Of a stretch of 5,780 bases of DNA, positions 5,163-5,780 are shown one piece after another. The translations under genes and the position numbers were made by a program. The stretch comes from Alphaproteobacteria bacterium (GTDB taxonomy: Bacteria > Pseudomonadota > Alphaproteobacteria > UBA8366), in assembly GCA_018665505.1 (NCBI GenBank), contig JABJCS010000527.1:1-5780 (forward strand), read 5' to 3'. The first letter of the stretch is position 1, and each line of letters begins with the position of its first letter. Under the pieces are notes generated by a model that did no database searches, was not told where the DNA came from, and worked only from the letters and a program-made list of their open reading frames with translations.

Positions 5163-5780
5163 TTAGGATTCATAGTCGATCCAATTCGCCGGAATATGCC
5201 GCCAAGTGGTGTCCTGGGCCTGCTCTTCCAAATAATGCGCACCCATACTGACGCTGCGCGGCGTCAACAGAAACATTCGCGTCGTCCGCCAATCAAGCCC
5301 GAGATCCAGCACCACGACCGCCCCCACGCCATCCAGGTTCATCGGAACCGTGCGCCCGCCGCGACGAGCGGCAAGCTCTTCCTCGATCAATTCACCAAGG
5401 CGGCCAAAAGGACCGAATGTACCCTCCTCCTTCGCGATACCGGTGACTTTTGGCGCACGCGGGTCCATGCCGTGCAGCGGCATGCCATAGCCCGGCACCC
5501 GCTCCCCTTTCGCATGCGCCTCCGCCACGATCGCGCACGCCTCCACGCGCAACCGGTCTTCCGGGATTTCAGCAGGATCCTCGGCTATCGCCCTTAACCT
5601 GGTGGACATCAACTTCGCCAATTGCTCGCCCAACCCGCCCATACGGTCGCCGAACGCCATGATACCTCCCGCAACAGCACTCTGGATCGTCGTGCCGTAG
5701 GAGGCAAAACATCGCGCCACCATCGATGGCGGTGCAATACCATGCTCGACGGATGCGACAAGCAAAGCGTCGAGCACACG
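5163..5780 (-). CDS. Citryl-CoA lyase-like, citrate synthase-fold protein (C-terminal part, runs off the right edge)
   Basis: The 205 residues in view are the C-terminal part of a citrate synthase superfamily protein; the frame is still open at the edge, so the start lies outside. Numbered from the edge, LLVASVEHGIAPPSMVARCFAS (6-27) matches the segment holding the first catalytic histidine (H13; pig citrate synthase H274). VPGYGMPLHGMDPRA (95-109) matches the GxGH...DPR motif, NLDG (148-151) the catalytic aspartate region (D150; pig D375), and SVSMGAHYLEEQ (176-187) the C-terminal substrate-binding region. The overall pattern is closer to citryl-CoA lyases, which cleave citryl-CoA to acetyl-CoA and oxaloacetate, than to TCA-cycle citrate synthase. 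The GxGH histidine is Met (M100), with His three residues later, so activity may differ. It lies 92 bp upstream of the ligase-like gene on the same strand. Confidence 0.82.
   Translation of the reverse strand, partial: RVLDALLVASVEHGIAPPSMVARCFASYGTTIQSAVAGGIMAFGDRMGGLGEQLAKLMSTRLRAIAEDPAEIPEDRLRVEACAIVAEAHAKGERVPGYGMPLHGMDPRAPKVTGIAKEEGTFGPFGRLGELIEEELAARRGGRTVPMNLDGVGAVVVLDLGLDWRTTRMFLLTPRSVSMGAHYLEEQAQDTTWRHIPANWIDYES

Noticed and set aside
5148..5597. Long plus-strand open frame opposite the citryl-CoA lyase-like gene
   Set aside because: It is antisense to a gene with clear family motifs and is rich in Arg, His and Pro, typical of a shadow frame.
1..5780. CRISPR array, toxin-antitoxin pair, retron or other defence system
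   Set aside because: I looked on both strands for regularly spaced repeats, reverse transcriptase or toxin-like genes and saw none.

Overview
The window looks like chromosomal DNA of an alphaproteobacterium, possibly of the Rhodospirillales. This rests on the PomA/PomB-like stator pair, an elongator tRNA-Met of alphaproteobacterial type with encoded CCA, a citryl-CoA lyase-like protein and moderate GC; the order is an inference. Most genes are ordinary and intact. No multi-gene system of unknown type was found. Left edge (1-138, minus strand): one end of an insertion sequence, with a terminal inverted repeat and the first 34 codons of an IS1595-family transposase. A hairpin overlaps the transposase ribosome binding site. 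The IS stops 158 bp before a flagellar stator operon on the plus strand: motA/pomA-like (297-1106) and motB/pomB-like (1115-1837), 8 bp apart. The pair would form the torque-generating ion channel of the flagellar motor; residues in both subunits resemble the sodium-type (Pom) branch. Middle (1847-3164): an SDR-family oxidoreductase (minus) ends 9 bp from the end of motB. It is transcribed divergently from a GFA/CENP-V-family zinc protein (plus). The 67-bp gap between these two genes holds a perfect palindrome with 7-bp arms, a candidate shared operator. Centre (3190-3384): a complete tRNA-Met(CAT) unit with a good sigma-70-type promoter, the tRNA and a strong intrinsic terminator. Right (3402-5780, all minus): a 106-residue protein of unknown function with a hairpin just after its stop, an O-antigen ligase/polymerase (WaaL/Wzy)-family membrane protein, and the C-terminal 205 residues of a citrate synthase-fold protein most like citryl-CoA lyases. 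In that protein the usual active-site histidine of the GxGH motif reads methionine. The envelope gene has no visible polysaccharide partners. There is no stretch over 300 bases that lacks an annotated feature.
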